This document shows positions 31,920-40,519 of a stretch of DNA of 64,000 bases, one piece after another (the stretch's first letter is position 1; each line of letters opens with the position of its first letter). The notes beneath the pieces were generated by a model. That model saw only the letters and a program-made list of their open reading frames with translations. It was not told where the DNA came from and made no database searches. The stretch is from CAVQZA01 sp963718355 (GTDB lineage Bacteria; Actinomycetota; Thermoleophilia; Gaiellales; Gaiellaceae): assembly GCA_963718355.1 (NCBI GenBank), contig CAVQZA010000002.1, forward strand, positions 70,210 through 134,209, written 5' to 3'. The translations under genes and the position numbers were made by a program.

Positions 31920-32222
31920 TCAGCGCGGCGTACGGGTGCGGTGGTGGAACACCGCGCCGGTCGCGATCCCGAGCAGCCAGCCGATCACGGCGGCCGCGAG
32001 GATGATCCAGACGAGCGAGGCGTGCGTCGAGCCGAATACCCAGTCGAGCTTGGCCGAGCGGCCGTTCCGCGAGATCAGGACGACGAGCACGGCCAGCAGA
32101 GCGACGAACAGGCTGGCCGACGCGTAGAGCCTTGCTCGGCGTCCGTGCCTGCGCGCCCGCTCTCGATGGGACTCGATCGGCGTCGGTTCGGGAGTCGGTG
32201 AAACCGGGTCTGCAGAGGCCAT
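31920..32222 (-). CDS. LapA/DUF1049-like small membrane protein
   Basis: A 100-residue protein with ATG at 32222 behind an AGGAGG ribosome-binding site. A Pro-rich N-terminus is followed by two hydrophobic helices (about 34-51 and 69-91) with the LapA-like pattern SLVWIILAAAVIGWLLG in the second. Such proteins assist lipopolysaccharide assembly in Gram-negatives; here the family resemblance is modest. It is convergent with the small ORF and follows the YkuD gene on the minus strand. Confidence 0.7.
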   Translation of the reverse strand: MASADPVSPTPEPTPIESHRERARRHGRRARLYASASLFVALLAVLVVLISRNGRSAKLDWVFGSTHASLVWIILAAAVIGWLLGIATGAVFHHRTRTPR

Positions 32223-32275
32223 CGCCCCTCCTTTGCTCGGCGGGACGAACACCTTGAGTCTGGCCAGGCCGGACA

Positions 32276-32857
32276 TCATGTGACCGTCACCGGAACGCCG
32301 GTGCGGATGTGCCAGGCCAGCCAGGTGATCGCGGCCGAATCGAGGCGCACGCAGCCGTGGGAGACGGCGGTGCCGAGGGTGCCGCCGATGTTCGCGACGC
32401 CATGGAGCGCGATCTGGCCGGGACCGCCGTCGAACTCCCGGTAGATGTCGGAGCGTGCGCTCAGCGCGAGCGCGTACGGCGCTCCGGCGGCGGATCGAGG
32501 CAGCTGGACGACCTCCTCCACGAAGAACTCGCCTCGGGGAGTGGGCGACCGCGGACTGCCGACGATCACGGTGAAGACGCGGACGATCCGGCCGGCGCGA
32601 TAGACGGTCACGTGCCGAGTCGAGCGGTCGACGACGATATGCCAGGTCGTGGTCAGTCCCGTCGTGGCCCGCTGCTCGATCCAGCCCGTGTGGCCGTTCG
32701 GGCGCCCGGGAAGCCGAACCTCGAGCCACGGCCGTCCGTCAGCGCCTGTGCTGCTCTCGAGCACCGGCAACACCGTTCGCGTATCGGTGCTCAGGTCCGC
32801 GAGATCACGCGGAAGCGGTTTCTGAAGAGCCTCATCTCTGTCCTTCCGTTCAAGCAT
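32276..32857 (-). CDS. L,D-transpeptidase (YkuD), possibly N-terminally truncated
   Basis: The protein has 193 residues from ATG 32857, or 229 from ATG 32965. The C-terminal YkuD domain has HIVVDRSTRHVTVYRAGRI and the active-site motif SHGCVRLDSAAITWLA, with a conserved histidine in IALHGVANIGG. Before it lies what looks like the end of an SH3-like domain (RLPGRPNGHTGWIEQ). No signal peptide or transmembrane anchor precedes it, though these enzymes must act outside the membrane. The upstream DNA is unusually AT-rich. A truncated or remodelled 5' end is likely; the catalytic part looks intact. Confidence 0.75.
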   Translation of the reverse strand: MLERKDRDEALQKPLPRDLADLSTDTRTVLPVLESSTGADGRPWLEVRLPGRPNGHTGWIEQRATTGLTTTWHIVVDRSTRHVTVYRAGRIVRVFTVIVGSPRSPTPRGEFFVEEVVQLPRSAAGAPYALALSARSDIYREFDGGPGQIALHGVANIGGTLGTAVSHGCVRLDSAAITWLAWHIRTGVPVTVT

Positions 32858-33100
32858 TCGTCTCGACCAACATGGTTGGGCGGCAAACTCCGACCTGGTT
32901 TGCTTAAGGGCGGACCTATCCAGAGGTAAGGATCGCTGCCAAGTTCTTAAGACAGCGCAGGGCAAGAGAATAGCACTAAATGACGACAGAAAACCCGCGT
33001 CGAAAAAACGTTACAAATTAGACTTTGAATTATCCAAGGGAATCCGTTTCTCTTTTCTACACGCCTCGACGCACTGCGCCTGCTGCCGTAGGATCGAGCC
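32858..33100. other. AT-rich intergenic segment, no recognised gene
   Basis: This 243-base segment between the YkuD gene and the amine oxidase is far less GC-rich than its surroundings (for example AAAAAACGTTACAAATTAG near 33004). It contains no sizeable ORF with family features. It could hold promoters for both flanking genes or a remnant of a decayed 5' end. Confidence 0.5.
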
Positions 33101-34234
33101 GTGGAGCCATACTGGCTCGAGAATGCCCCGCCGGTTCGGCCGGGGCCGCGGTCCGAAGGCCGAGTAGACGTCGCGATCGTCGGCGGCGGCATCACCGGCT
33201 GCTCGTGCGCGCTCGCGCTCGCGTCGGCGGGCCTCAGCGTCCGCGTGCACGACCGGCGCGGGATCGCGGAGGGCGCGAGTGGGCGCAACGGCGGCTTCGC
33301 GCTCCGCGGCGGCGCGGCGCGCTACGACGTGGCGCGCGACTCCTACGGGCCCGGCGCAGCGGCAAGCCTCTGGCGCTGGACCGAGGACTGCCTCGAGCGG
33401 ATGATGGAGCTCGGCGACGGCGCACTGCGGCGAACCGGCAGCCTGCGCCTCGCCGCCGACGAGGAGGAGCGCGGCCAGATCCTCTCGGAGAACGAGGCGC
33501 TGCACGAGGACGGCTTCGAGGCGGAGTGGCGGGACGATCTGGCGCCGCAGCTCGAGAGCTTCCACGGCGCGATCTTCCATCCCGGCGACGCCTCGATCCA
33601 GCCCGCGCACTTCGTGCGCCGGCTCGCCGGGCTTGCGGCCGACGCGGGCGCCGAGCTGCGCGAGGGAGAGCGGGTCGACAGCCTCGACGATCTCGACGCC
33701 GATCACGTCGTGATCGCGACCGACGGCTCCGGCCGCGGGCTCCTCCCGGAGCTCGACGAGGCGATCTGGCCCGCGCGCGGCCAGGTCGTCGCCACCGAGC
33801 CGCTGCCCGAGCTGCTCTACGACAAGCCCCACTACGCGCGCGGCGGCTTCGATTACTGGCAGCAGCTTCCCGACGGGCGGCTCGTGCTCGGCGGCTTCCG
33901 CGACTTCTCGATCATGTCCGAGCTGACCGACGAGGAGGTGACGACGCCGGTGATCCAGGAGGCGCTCGATGCGTTCCTGCGCGAGCTCGTCGGCTACGAC
34001 CCGCCGGTCAGCCACCGCTGGGCCGGGATCTTCGGGCTCACACAGGACATGCTCCCGCTTGTCGGGCCGGTTCCGGGGCGCGACGGCATATGGGTGGCCG
34101 CGGGGTACAGCGGCCACGGCAACGTGCTGGGGTTCGGCTGCGGCGAGCTCGTCGCAGCGGCGATCCTCGGCGGTGGCGCGCCCGAGCTCGAGCTCTTCGA
34201 TCCGGCGCGACTTCTGGCAGGCGACGTTCACTAG
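33101..34234 (+). CDS. DadA/PuuB-like FAD-dependent amine oxidase
   Basis: A 377-residue oxidoreductase. The FAD-binding motif is DVAIVGGGITGCSCALALA (about 23-41), followed by GASGRNGGFALRGG, a signature of the D-amino-acid dehydrogenase and gamma-glutamylputrescine oxidase group. The C-terminal part has RWAGIFGLTQDMLPLVGPV and GYSGHGNVLGFGCGEL, also typical. GTG start at 33101. An ornithine cyclodeaminase gene lies 670 bases downstream on the other strand, suggesting amine or amino-acid catabolism. The specific substrate is unknown. Confidence 0.9.
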   Translation: MEPYWLENAPPVRPGPRSEGRVDVAIVGGGITGCSCALALASAGLSVRVHDRRGIAEGASGRNGGFALRGGAARYDVARDSYGPGAAASLWRWTEDCLERMMELGDGALRRTGSLRLAADEEERGQILSENEALHEDGFEAEWRDDLAPQLESFHGAIFHPGDASIQPAHFVRRLAGLAADAGAELREGERVDSLDDLDADHVVIATDGSGRGLLPELDEAIWPARGQVVATEPLPELLYDKPHYARGGFDYWQQLPDGRLVLGGFRDFSIMSELTDEEVTTPVIQEALDAFLRELVGYDPPVSHRWAGIFGLTQDMLPLVGPVPGRDGIWVAAGYSGHGNVLGFGCGELVAAAILGGGAPELELFDPARLLAGDVH

Positions 34235-34247
34235 GGGGTGACGGAAA

Positions 34248-34904
34248 ATGTTGGCACGCGAACGGGCACTCCAGCTGGCGCTGGCAGAGGCCGCGCAGCA
34301 CGTGCACGAGGAGGGCGGCGCGAACACGGGGCCGCGGGTGCGGCAGTACCAGGCCGCGACGGGGCTCGGCGGGACGGGCTGGGCGTGGTGTGACGCGTTC
34401 TGCGACTTCTGCTTCGCCGAGGCGGGCCGGCCGCTGGTCGAGCTCAAGCGCTCGGCCGGCGTCGAGCTGAGCTATGGGATCGCGAAGCAGCTGGGCTGGC
34501 TCGTCTCGAGCCCGGCGGCCGGAGACCTCGTCTGCTTCCAGTGGGACAGCGGCGACCTCGACCACATCGGCTTCGTCGTCGAGCCGCAGGGCGACGGCAG
34601 CCTGAGGACGGTGGAGGGCAACACGAGCCCGATGCCCGGCTCCGGTCAGGCACAGGGCGAAGGCGACGGCGTCTACGTGAAGATCAGGCCGCGGAGTGTC
34701 TGTGCCGCGTTCATCCGCGTCCCCGGCGATGTTCCCGACCCGCAGCCCGCGGCCGGGTTCGACGACTGGGAGGTCTGGGTGAAGGGCGGCCGCAAGGGGC
34801 AGCGCCCCGCGGTGCCGGCGAAGGTGCCGGCGGAGTGGTGGGCGAAGCTCTCCGCGGATCTGAAGGCGAAGCCCGACGCGGCGCCGCCGCACCACGCGAA
34901 GTAG
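34248..34904 (+). CDS. CHAP-domain protein without a signal peptide
   Basis: The protein has 218 residues. A CHAP-like active site is suggested by Cys48 in WAWCDAFCDFCF, His106 in DLDHIGFVVE and Asn125 or Glu123 in TVEGNTS, the classic Cys-His-Asn/Glu layout of peptidoglycan amidases. Residues 175-218 form a basic, Pro/Ala-rich tail. There is no signal peptide, so it may reach the wall by lysis, as phage endolysins do, or act elsewhere. ATG 34248 follows the oxidase by 13 bases. Function is inferred. Confidence 0.75.
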   Translation: MLARERALQLALAEAAQHVHEEGGANTGPRVRQYQAATGLGGTGWAWCDAFCDFCFAEAGRPLVELKRSAGVELSYGIAKQLGWLVSSPAAGDLVCFQWDSGDLDHIGFVVEPQGDGSLRTVEGNTSPMPGSGQAQGEGDGVYVKIRPRSVCAAFIRVPGDVPDPQPAAGFDDWEVWVKGGRKGQRPAVPAKVPAEWWAKLSADLKAKPDAAPPHHAK

Positions 34905-35843
34905 CTAGACGGGGATCTGGGGCAGGTCTTCGAGCTCGTCGGCGCGCTCGAGCGCGGCGAGGGCGATCGCGAGGTCCTGGATCGCCAGGCCGGTCGAGTC
35001 GAACGCCGTTGCCTCGTCGCTGCTGCGCCGTCCTTCGGCGTCGCCGGCGAGCACCGCACCGAGCTCGGTGACGTCCTGGCGGGTGAGGACGCCCGCTTCG
35101 ACCGCCGCGGCGAGCTCGCCGCCGTGGCTCGCCTGCTCCCAGTCGTCGCAGAAGCACCGCACTCGGGCGAGCTCGGCGACGGCGATCTCCGCTTTGCCCG
35201 GGCCGTCAGCGCCCATCAGGCTCACGTGCTGGCCCGGCCGCAGCGAGCCCTCGCCGACCAGGATCTCGCGGCCCGGCGTCACGGTGGCGACGAGATCGGC
35301 GGCCAGTGCTGCGCCGCGGCTCGAGGCGACCTCGCCGCCGACGAGCGCAGCGGCCGCGTACGCGCGGGCTGCGTCGACGTCCCAGACGAGCACAGGTCTC
35401 CCGGTCGCGCGAAACGCACGCGCGGTCGCGACCCCGTTCACGCCGCAGCCGACGACCGCTGCGCTCTCGGCGTCGGCTCGGCCGAGCGTCTCGGCGGCAA
35501 TCACCGCGGCGGCCCCGGTGCGGATCGCCGTCACCGCGGCGGCGTCGAAAGCAGCGACAAGCGCGCCGTTCGAAGCGTCCGAGAGGAGCACTATTCCGGT
35601 CACCGTCGGCAGCCCGCGCTCCGGGTTGCCCGGGAACGACGTGACCCACTTCAAGAGCGCGTGCCCGCCGCCGAGCGCCGGCATCGCGCGGAAGTCCCCG
35701 GCGGGATACGCGGGCACGTAGACCTTCGGCGGCATCGTCCACTCGCCTCGCGCGAAGGCGACGAACGCGTCGCGCACCGCGTCGAGCGCGCGCTCCGGTG
35801 GCACGGCCCGCTCGACGTGCGCCGCGGTGAAGAACGGAATCAC
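34905..35843 (-). CDS. Ornithine cyclodeaminase/mu-crystallin-family protein
   Basis: A 312-residue NAD-binding protein. The Rossmann motif is VVGCGVNGVATARAFRATG; AIRTGAAAVIAAETLG precedes it, as in ornithine cyclodeaminases, and LPTVTGIVLLSDASNGAL is family-typical. The family includes enzymes for ornithine, lysine or alanine, and ketimine reductases. It is convergent with the CHAP gene; the stop codons are adjacent (34902-34904 and 34905-34907). Together with the upstream oxidase it suggests amino-acid catabolism. Substrate not determined. Confidence 0.9.
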   Translation of the reverse strand: MIPFFTAAHVERAVPPERALDAVRDAFVAFARGEWTMPPKVYVPAYPAGDFRAMPALGGGHALLKWVTSFPGNPERGLPTVTGIVLLSDASNGALVAAFDAAAVTAIRTGAAAVIAAETLGRADAESAAVVGCGVNGVATARAFRATGRPVLVWDVDAARAYAAAALVGGEVASSRGAALAADLVATVTPGREILVGEGSLRPGQHVSLMGADGPGKAEIAVAELARVRCFCDDWEQASHGGELAAAVEAGVLTRQDVTELGAVLAGDAEGRRSSDEATAFDSTGLAIQDLAIALAALERADELEDLPQIPV

Positions 35844-35872
35844 AGGCGGACCCTAGATGGTTGACTAGGGGT

Positions 35873-36583
35873 GTGAGCGAGCCGTCGATCCGCGTCGATG
35901 ACCTTCGCGTCGTCCGCGGCGGGAAGGCAGCGCTCGACGGCGTTTCGCTGGAGGTTGCGCCGGGCGTCGTGACAGGTCTGCTCGGGCCGAGCGGTGGCGG
36001 CAAGTCGACGCTGATGCGCTCGGTCGTGGGCGTGCAGCGTGTCGAGTCGGGACGCGTCAGCGTGCTCGGCCTGCCCGCCGGGTCGGCCGGCCTGCGCTCG
36101 CGCGTGGCGTACCGGACGCAGGCGCCCTCGGTCTATGCCGACCTGACCGTCCGCGAGAACGTCGGCTACTTCGCCCGCATCCTCGGTGTCCCGGCCGGGG
36201 GAGTCGACGAGGCGATCGAGACGGTCGGCCTCGATGCGGAGGCGGGGCAGATCGCCGGCAGGATGTCCGGGGGCCAGCTCGCCCGCGTCGCGCTCGCGAT
36301 GGCGCTGCTCGGCGAGCCCGAGGTGCTCGTCCTCGACGAGCCGACCGTCGGCCTCGACCCGCTGCTGCGCCGCGATCTCTGGGACACGTTCCACACGCTC
36401 GCCGACCGCGGCGCGACCCTGCTCGTCTCGAGCCACGTGATGGACGAGGCCGACCGCTGCGACGAGCTCCTGCTCCTGCGCGACGGTCGGCTCATCGCGA
36501 CCGGGACGCCGGCCGCGCTACGCGAGCGCACCGGGGCGGCCGACCTCGACGCCGTCTTCCTGAGCCTGATCGAGGGCGAATGA
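35873..36583 (+). CDS. ABC transporter ATP-binding protein
   Basis: A 236-residue ABC ATPase of the DrrA/CcmA type. Walker A GPSGGGKSTL lies at about 39-48, the Q-loop region is YRTQAPSVYADLTV, the signature is MSGGQLARVALAM and Walker B is VLVLDEPTVGLD, followed by the H-loop SSHVMDEADR. GTG 35873 is preferred over TTG 35861. The permease gene follows with a 4-base overlap, so the pair forms an ABC-2 exporter, probably for a lipid or drug. Confidence 0.94.
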   Translation: MSEPSIRVDDLRVVRGGKAALDGVSLEVAPGVVTGLLGPSGGGKSTLMRSVVGVQRVESGRVSVLGLPAGSAGLRSRVAYRTQAPSVYADLTVRENVGYFARILGVPAGGVDEAIETVGLDAEAGQIAGRMSGGQLARVALAMALLGEPEVLVLDEPTVGLDPLLRRDLWDTFHTLADRGATLLVSSHVMDEADRCDELLLLRDGRLIATGTPAALRERTGAADLDAVFLSLIEGE

Positions 36584-37317
36584 GCCGGCGCGTCACCTTT
36601 GCGACCGCCTCGCGCGTCCTGACCCAGCTTCGACGGGATCCGCGCACTGTTGCTTTGCTGCTCGCGGTCCCGTGCGTGCTCGTGGTCCTGCTGAAGGAGA
36701 TCTTCGCGGGGGAGCCATCGGTGTTCCAGTCGATCGGCGCTCCGCTGCTCGGGCTCTTCCCGTTCATCTCGATGTTCCTGGTCACCTCGATCACGATGCT
36801 GCGCGAGCGCACCTCGGGAACGCTCGAGCGGCTGATGACGTTGCCGTTGCACAAGCTCGACATCCTGCTCGGCTACGCGATCGCGTTCGCGTTGTTCGCG
36901 GCGGTGCAGGTGACGCTCGTCTCGGTCGTCGCCTTCGGGCTGCTCGACCTCCACGTCGCCGGGCCTAAATGGGCCGTCGTGCTACTCGCGATCGGCAACG
37001 CCCTGCTGGGCATGTCGCTCGGCCTGTTCGTGAGCGCCTTCGCGACGACCGAGTTCCAGGCGGTGCAGTTCATGCCGGCGCTCGTCTTCCCTCAGCTCCT
37101 GCTCTGCGGCCTGTTCGTGGCCCGCTCGAGCATGGCGGAGTGGCTTCAGGTGATCTCCGCGCTGCTGCCGCTGACCTACGCCTACGACGCGCTGGCGAAG
37201 GTCGCCTCGGGCGGCCCGTACGGGGCGCGCTTCGCGGTAGACGTCGCGGTGACCGTCGGCGCCACGCTCGTCCTGCTCGCGCTTGCCGCGGGGACGCTGA
37301 AGCGCCGAACGCCCTAG
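36580..37317 (+). CDS. ABC-2 type permease
   Basis: A 245-residue membrane protein with six hydrophobic segments, the partner of the ATPase just upstream. MLRERTSGTLERLMTLPLHKL is the characteristic ABC-2 cytoplasmic motif, and QVISALLPLTYAYDALAKVA marks the last periplasmic-to-membrane transition. The ATGA overlap with the ATPase confirms a single transporter. Substrate unknown. It is convergent with mscL, overlapping its stop by 4 bases. Confidence 0.92.
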   Translation: MSRRVTFATASRVLTQLRRDPRTVALLLAVPCVLVVLLKEIFAGEPSVFQSIGAPLLGLFPFISMFLVTSITMLRERTSGTLERLMTLPLHKLDILLGYAIAFALFAAVQVTLVSVVAFGLLDLHVAGPKWAVVLLAIGNALLGMSLGLFVSAFATTEFQAVQFMPALVFPQLLLCGLFVARSSMAEWLQVISALLPLTYAYDALAKVASGGPYGARFAVDVAVTVGATLVLLALAAGTLKRRTP

Positions 37318-37712
37318 GCCGGAGCGACTTCGGAGGTGCAGTGCGCGCAGCGCCGCGCTTCGCGCGGGATCTCGCTCAGGCACTCGGGGCACGCGCGCGT
37401 CGTTGCGGCCTCGTCCTTCGCGCGCCGCGCCTGGATCATCGTGACCGGCTTCACCACGAGGAAGAACACGGCGAAGGCGATCAGCACGAACGTGAGCACC
37501 GTGTTGAGGAAGTGCCCGTAGAAAAAGATGCTGCTGTTGATCGTGAAGTGCAGCGTGTCGAAGTTCGGCGTGCCGAAGATCGCGGCGATCAGCGGCGTGA
37601 TCAGGTCGGCGACGAGCGAGGCGACGACTGCGCCGAAGGCCGCGCCGATCACCACCGCGACCGCGAGGTCGATCAGGTTTCCGCGCAGGAGGAAGGATCT
37701 GAACTCCTTCAT
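37314..37712 (-). CDS. mscL: Large-conductance mechanosensitive channel MscL with zinc-ribbon tail
   Basis: The protein has 132 residues. The N-terminal half is a normal MscL: MKEFRSFLLRGNLIDLAVAV with the pore helix, ITPLIAAIFG, and TM2 FLNTVLTFVLIAFAVFFLVV. It opens as a safety valve under osmotic downshock. After a short linker comes a zinc-ribbon (CPEC at 108-111 and CAHC at 122-125) where other MscL proteins carry a helix bundle. The ribbon is in frame with no frameshift. It may bind Zn or tune the cytoplasmic end. Confidence 0.93.
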   Translation of the reverse strand: MKEFRSFLLRGNLIDLAVAVVIGAAFGAVVASLVADLITPLIAAIFGTPNFDTLHFTINSSIFFYGHFLNTVLTFVLIAFAVFFLVVKPVTMIQARRAKDEAATTRACPECLSEIPREARRCAHCTSEVAPA

Positions 37713-37722
37713 CGCGGTGACC

Positions 37723-39111
37723 CTACAACGCCTTGACGGCCGCGATCAGGTTCAGTACCGACTCCTTCGCATCGCCGAAGAGCATCACGGTCTGCGGCTC
37801 CGCGTACAACTCGTTGTCGATCCCCGCGAAGCCGGGGTTCATCGAGCGCTTCAGCACGACGACGGCCTTGGCCTTGTCGACGTCGAGGATCGGCATCCCG
37901 TAGATCGGGCTCGCGGGATTCGAGCGCGCCGCCGGGTTGGTGACGTCGTTCGCGCCGATCACGAGCGCGACATCGGTCTGCGGGAACGTCGGATTGATCT
38001 CGTCCATCTCCTTGAGCTGCGTGTAGGGCACGTTCGCCTCGGCGAGGAGCACGTTCATGTGCCCCGGCATCCGGCCGGCGACCGGGTGGATCGCGTAGTC
38101 GACCTTCACGCCGCGCGACTCGAGCAGGTCGGCGAGCTGGCGCACGTCGTGCTGGGCCTGGGCGACGGCCATCCCGTAGCCCGGCACGATCACCACGCGC
38201 TGGGCATAGGCGAGCATGATCGCGACGTCGTCCGCGGTCGCCGAGCGCACCGTTCCGCCCGACGTGGCTGTCGCCGCGGCCGAAGCCGTCACCTGCCCGA
38301 ACGCGCCAAAGAGGACATTCGCGATCGAGCGGTTCATCGCCTTGCCCATCATCAGCGTCAGGAACGTTCCCGACGCGCCGACGAGCATGCCGCTCACGAT
38401 CAGGACGTTGTTCTCGAGCTCGAAGCCCGTCGCCGCGACTGCGAGCCCGGTGAAGGCGTTCAGCAGCGAGATCACCACCGGCATGTCGGCGCCGCCGATC
38501 GGCAGCACGAACAGCACGCCGAAGAGGAGCGAGATCGCGATCAGCGCGATCAGTGCCCACTGCGACTCCCAGCCGGCGCAGATCGCGACGCCGAGCGCGA
38601 CCGCGACGCCGAGCAGGAGGAGATTGCCCACCTTCTGGCCCGGATAGGTGATCGGCCGGCCCTGAATCAGCTCCTGCAGCTTCGCGAAGGCGATCAGGCT
38701 GCCCGAGAACGAGACGCTGCCGATCAGGGCGGAGAGCACGATCGCGAGACTCGTGTCGACGTGCAGGTGGCCGGGCGCAGGAATCCGGTTGTGGAACTCG
38801 GCCATCGAGATCAGGGCCGCCGCGCCACCGCCGACGCCGTTGAACAGCGCCACCATCTGCGGCATCGCGGTCATCTTCACGCGCCGCGCCGCCACGGCGC
38901 CGAAGCCGCCGCCGATCACCATCCCGAGGCCGATCAGCCAGAAGTTGCTCATCCCCTTCTGCAGGAAGGTGACGACGATCGCCAGCACCATTCCGGCCGC
39001 GCCGACCTGGTTGCCACGCCGCGCCGTGGCCGGCGAGCTGAGGTACCGCAGCGCGAGGATGAAGGTCACGATCGTGACCAGGTAGAGCAGATCCGTGAGG
39101 TTCGCGTTCAA
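37723..39111 (-). CDS. pntB: NAD(P) transhydrogenase subunit beta
   Basis: A 462-residue protein with the membrane part (about 1-250, several helices) and the NADP-binding domain III (about 275-462). Motifs include SGGTVRSATADDVAIMLAYA, IVPGYGMAVAQAQHDVRQLA, HPVAGRMPGHMNVLLAEANV and SPIYGMPILDVDKAKAVVV, all typical. With the two alpha-type subunits upstream it forms a proton-translocating transhydrogenase that balances NADPH and NADH. Overlap with pntA2 is 4 bases. Confidence 0.96.
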   Translation of the reverse strand: MNANLTDLLYLVTIVTFILALRYLSSPATARRGNQVGAAGMVLAIVVTFLQKGMSNFWLIGLGMVIGGGFGAVAARRVKMTAMPQMVALFNGVGGGAAALISMAEFHNRIPAPGHLHVDTSLAIVLSALIGSVSFSGSLIAFAKLQELIQGRPITYPGQKVGNLLLLGVAVALGVAICAGWESQWALIALIAISLLFGVLFVLPIGGADMPVVISLLNAFTGLAVAATGFELENNVLIVSGMLVGASGTFLTLMMGKAMNRSIANVLFGAFGQVTASAAATATSGGTVRSATADDVAIMLAYAQRVVIVPGYGMAVAQAQHDVRQLADLLESRGVKVDYAIHPVAGRMPGHMNVLLAEANVPYTQLKEMDEINPTFPQTDVALVIGANDVTNPAARSNPASPIYGMPILDVDKAKAVVVLKRSMNPGFAGIDNELYAEPQTVMLFGDAKESVLNLIAAVKAL

Positions 39112-39422
39112 GCGGCGTCGTCCGACTTCGGCGGTTCGCGCTTCTTGAACATCTCGAGCATCCGGTCGGTGACGACGAAGCCGCCGACGACGTTCGCCGA
39201 GGCGAGCACGACCGCGACGAACCCGATCACCTTCGTCGTCGTGTCCGCGGCGGTGCCCGCGACGAGCATCGCGCCCACGATCACGATGCCGTGGATCGCG
39301 TTCGTGCCCGACATCAGCGGCGTGTGCAGCAGCGTCGGCACCTTCGAGATCACCTCGAAGCCGAGGAAGATCGCCAGCACGAGGATCGTGGTCTCGAAGA
39401 CGAGCAGCGTCCCGTGGTTCAC
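39108..39422 (-). CDS. pntAB: NAD(P) transhydrogenase subunit alpha, membrane part
   Basis: A 104-residue protein from GTG 39422, which has GGAGGG upstream; an ATG at 39449 would add nine residues. Three hydrophobic helices (TTILVLAIFLGFEVISKVP, NAIHGIVIVGAMLVAG, VIGFVAVVLASANVVGGF) match domain II of the alpha subunit. TPLMSGTNAIHGIV is the family signature. The catalytic alpha part is encoded separately just upstream, so the subunit is split, as in several actinobacteria. Confidence 0.94.
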   Translation of the reverse strand: MNHGTLLVFETTILVLAIFLGFEVISKVPTLLHTPLMSGTNAIHGIVIVGAMLVAGTAADTTTKVIGFVAVVLASANVVGGFVVTDRMLEMFKKREPPKSDDAA

Positions 39423-40504
39423 GGGGTTCCCTCCTTCCGAGTCACGCATGCGCCGCCGGTGATCTCGTCCTCGAAGTCGAGCGCGAGCGTGCCCTCGGGC
39501 GCGAGGTGGGTGAGCAGGGCGAGCACGTTGCGCGAGTAGAGCTGGCTCGAGTGGAAGGCCATCCGGCTCGGCAGATCGGTGAAGCCGACGATCGTCACGT
39601 TCTCGCGGACGACCTCCTCGCCGGGCACGGTCAGCTCGCAGTTGCCGCCGGCCTCGGCCGCGAGGTCGACGATCACCGAGCCGGGCCGCATCGCGGCGAC
39701 CGACGCGGCCGGGATCAGCTTCGGCGCGGGCCGGCCGGGGATCAACGCGGTCGTGATCACCACGTCGAAGTCGGCCAGCCGCGCGGCGAGCGCCTCCTGC
39801 TGCTGCGCCTGCTGCTCGGGCGTGAGCTCCGTCGCGTAGCCGCCCTCGGTCTCCTCGCCGTGGATGCCGAGGTCGAGGAATGTCGCGCCGAGGCTCTCGA
39901 CCTGCTCGCGGACGACGGGGCGCACGTCGAAGCCCGAGACGACCGCGCCGAGCCGCCGCGCCGTGGCGATCGCCTGGAGCCCCGCGACGCCGGCACCGAG
40001 CACGAGCACCTTCGCCGGAGCGATCGTCCCCGCGGCGGTCATCAGCATCGGGAAGAACTTCGGCAGCCGGTCCGCCGCGATCAGCACCGCCTTGTAGCCG
40101 GCGACGTTCGCCTGCGACGAGAGCGCGTCCATCGTCTGGGCGCGCGAGATGCGCGGGATCGACTCCATCGCGAATCCGATGACGCCGCGCGCGGCGAGCG
40201 CGTCGATGCCCTCGCGATCGGTCAACGGCTGGAGAAACGCGATCAGCACGGTCCCGTCGCGCAGCCGCGCGATCTCGTCCGCGGACGGCTTGCGCACCTT
40301 GACGACCGCGTCGGCCCCGAGCGCGTCGTCGACGAGGGTCGCGCCCGCCTCGGCATACGCGGAGTCGAGGAGCGACGATTCGACGCCCGCGCCCTTCTCG
40401 ACCTCGACCGTGAAGCCGGCAGCGACGAGCTTGGCGACGGAATCGGGCACGAGTGCCACCCTCCGTTCGCCCTGCTCTCGCTCCTTCGTGACCCCCACAC
40501 GCAT
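39419..40504 (-). CDS. pntAA: NAD(P) transhydrogenase subunit alpha, catalytic part
   Basis: A 361-residue protein. The N-terminal AlaDH/PNT domain has VGVTKEREQGERRVALVPD and the NAD-binding domain has VLVLGAGVAGLQAIATARRLG, with RAQTMDALSSQANVAGYKAV and FDVRPVVREQVESLGA between and around them. It binds NAD(H). The end overlaps pntA2. Together with pntA2 and pntB it makes a complete transhydrogenase in a three-gene operon. Length is normal for the split form. Confidence 0.95.
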   Translation of the reverse strand: MRVGVTKEREQGERRVALVPDSVAKLVAAGFTVEVEKGAGVESSLLDSAYAEAGATLVDDALGADAVVKVRKPSADEIARLRDGTVLIAFLQPLTDREGIDALAARGVIGFAMESIPRISRAQTMDALSSQANVAGYKAVLIAADRLPKFFPMLMTAAGTIAPAKVLVLGAGVAGLQAIATARRLGAVVSGFDVRPVVREQVESLGATFLDLGIHGEETEGGYATELTPEQQAQQQEALAARLADFDVVITTALIPGRPAPKLIPAASVAAMRPGSVIVDLAAEAGGNCELTVPGEEVVRENVTIVGFTDLPSRMAFHSSQLYSRNVLALLTHLAPEGTLALDFEDEITGGACVTRKEGTP

Positions 40505-40519
40505 GCGGGGACGACTATC

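Noticed and set aside
34248..34904. CHAP protein as evidence of a prophage
   Set aside because: No capsid, tail, terminase, holin or integrase genes are nearby, so a prophage cannot be claimed.
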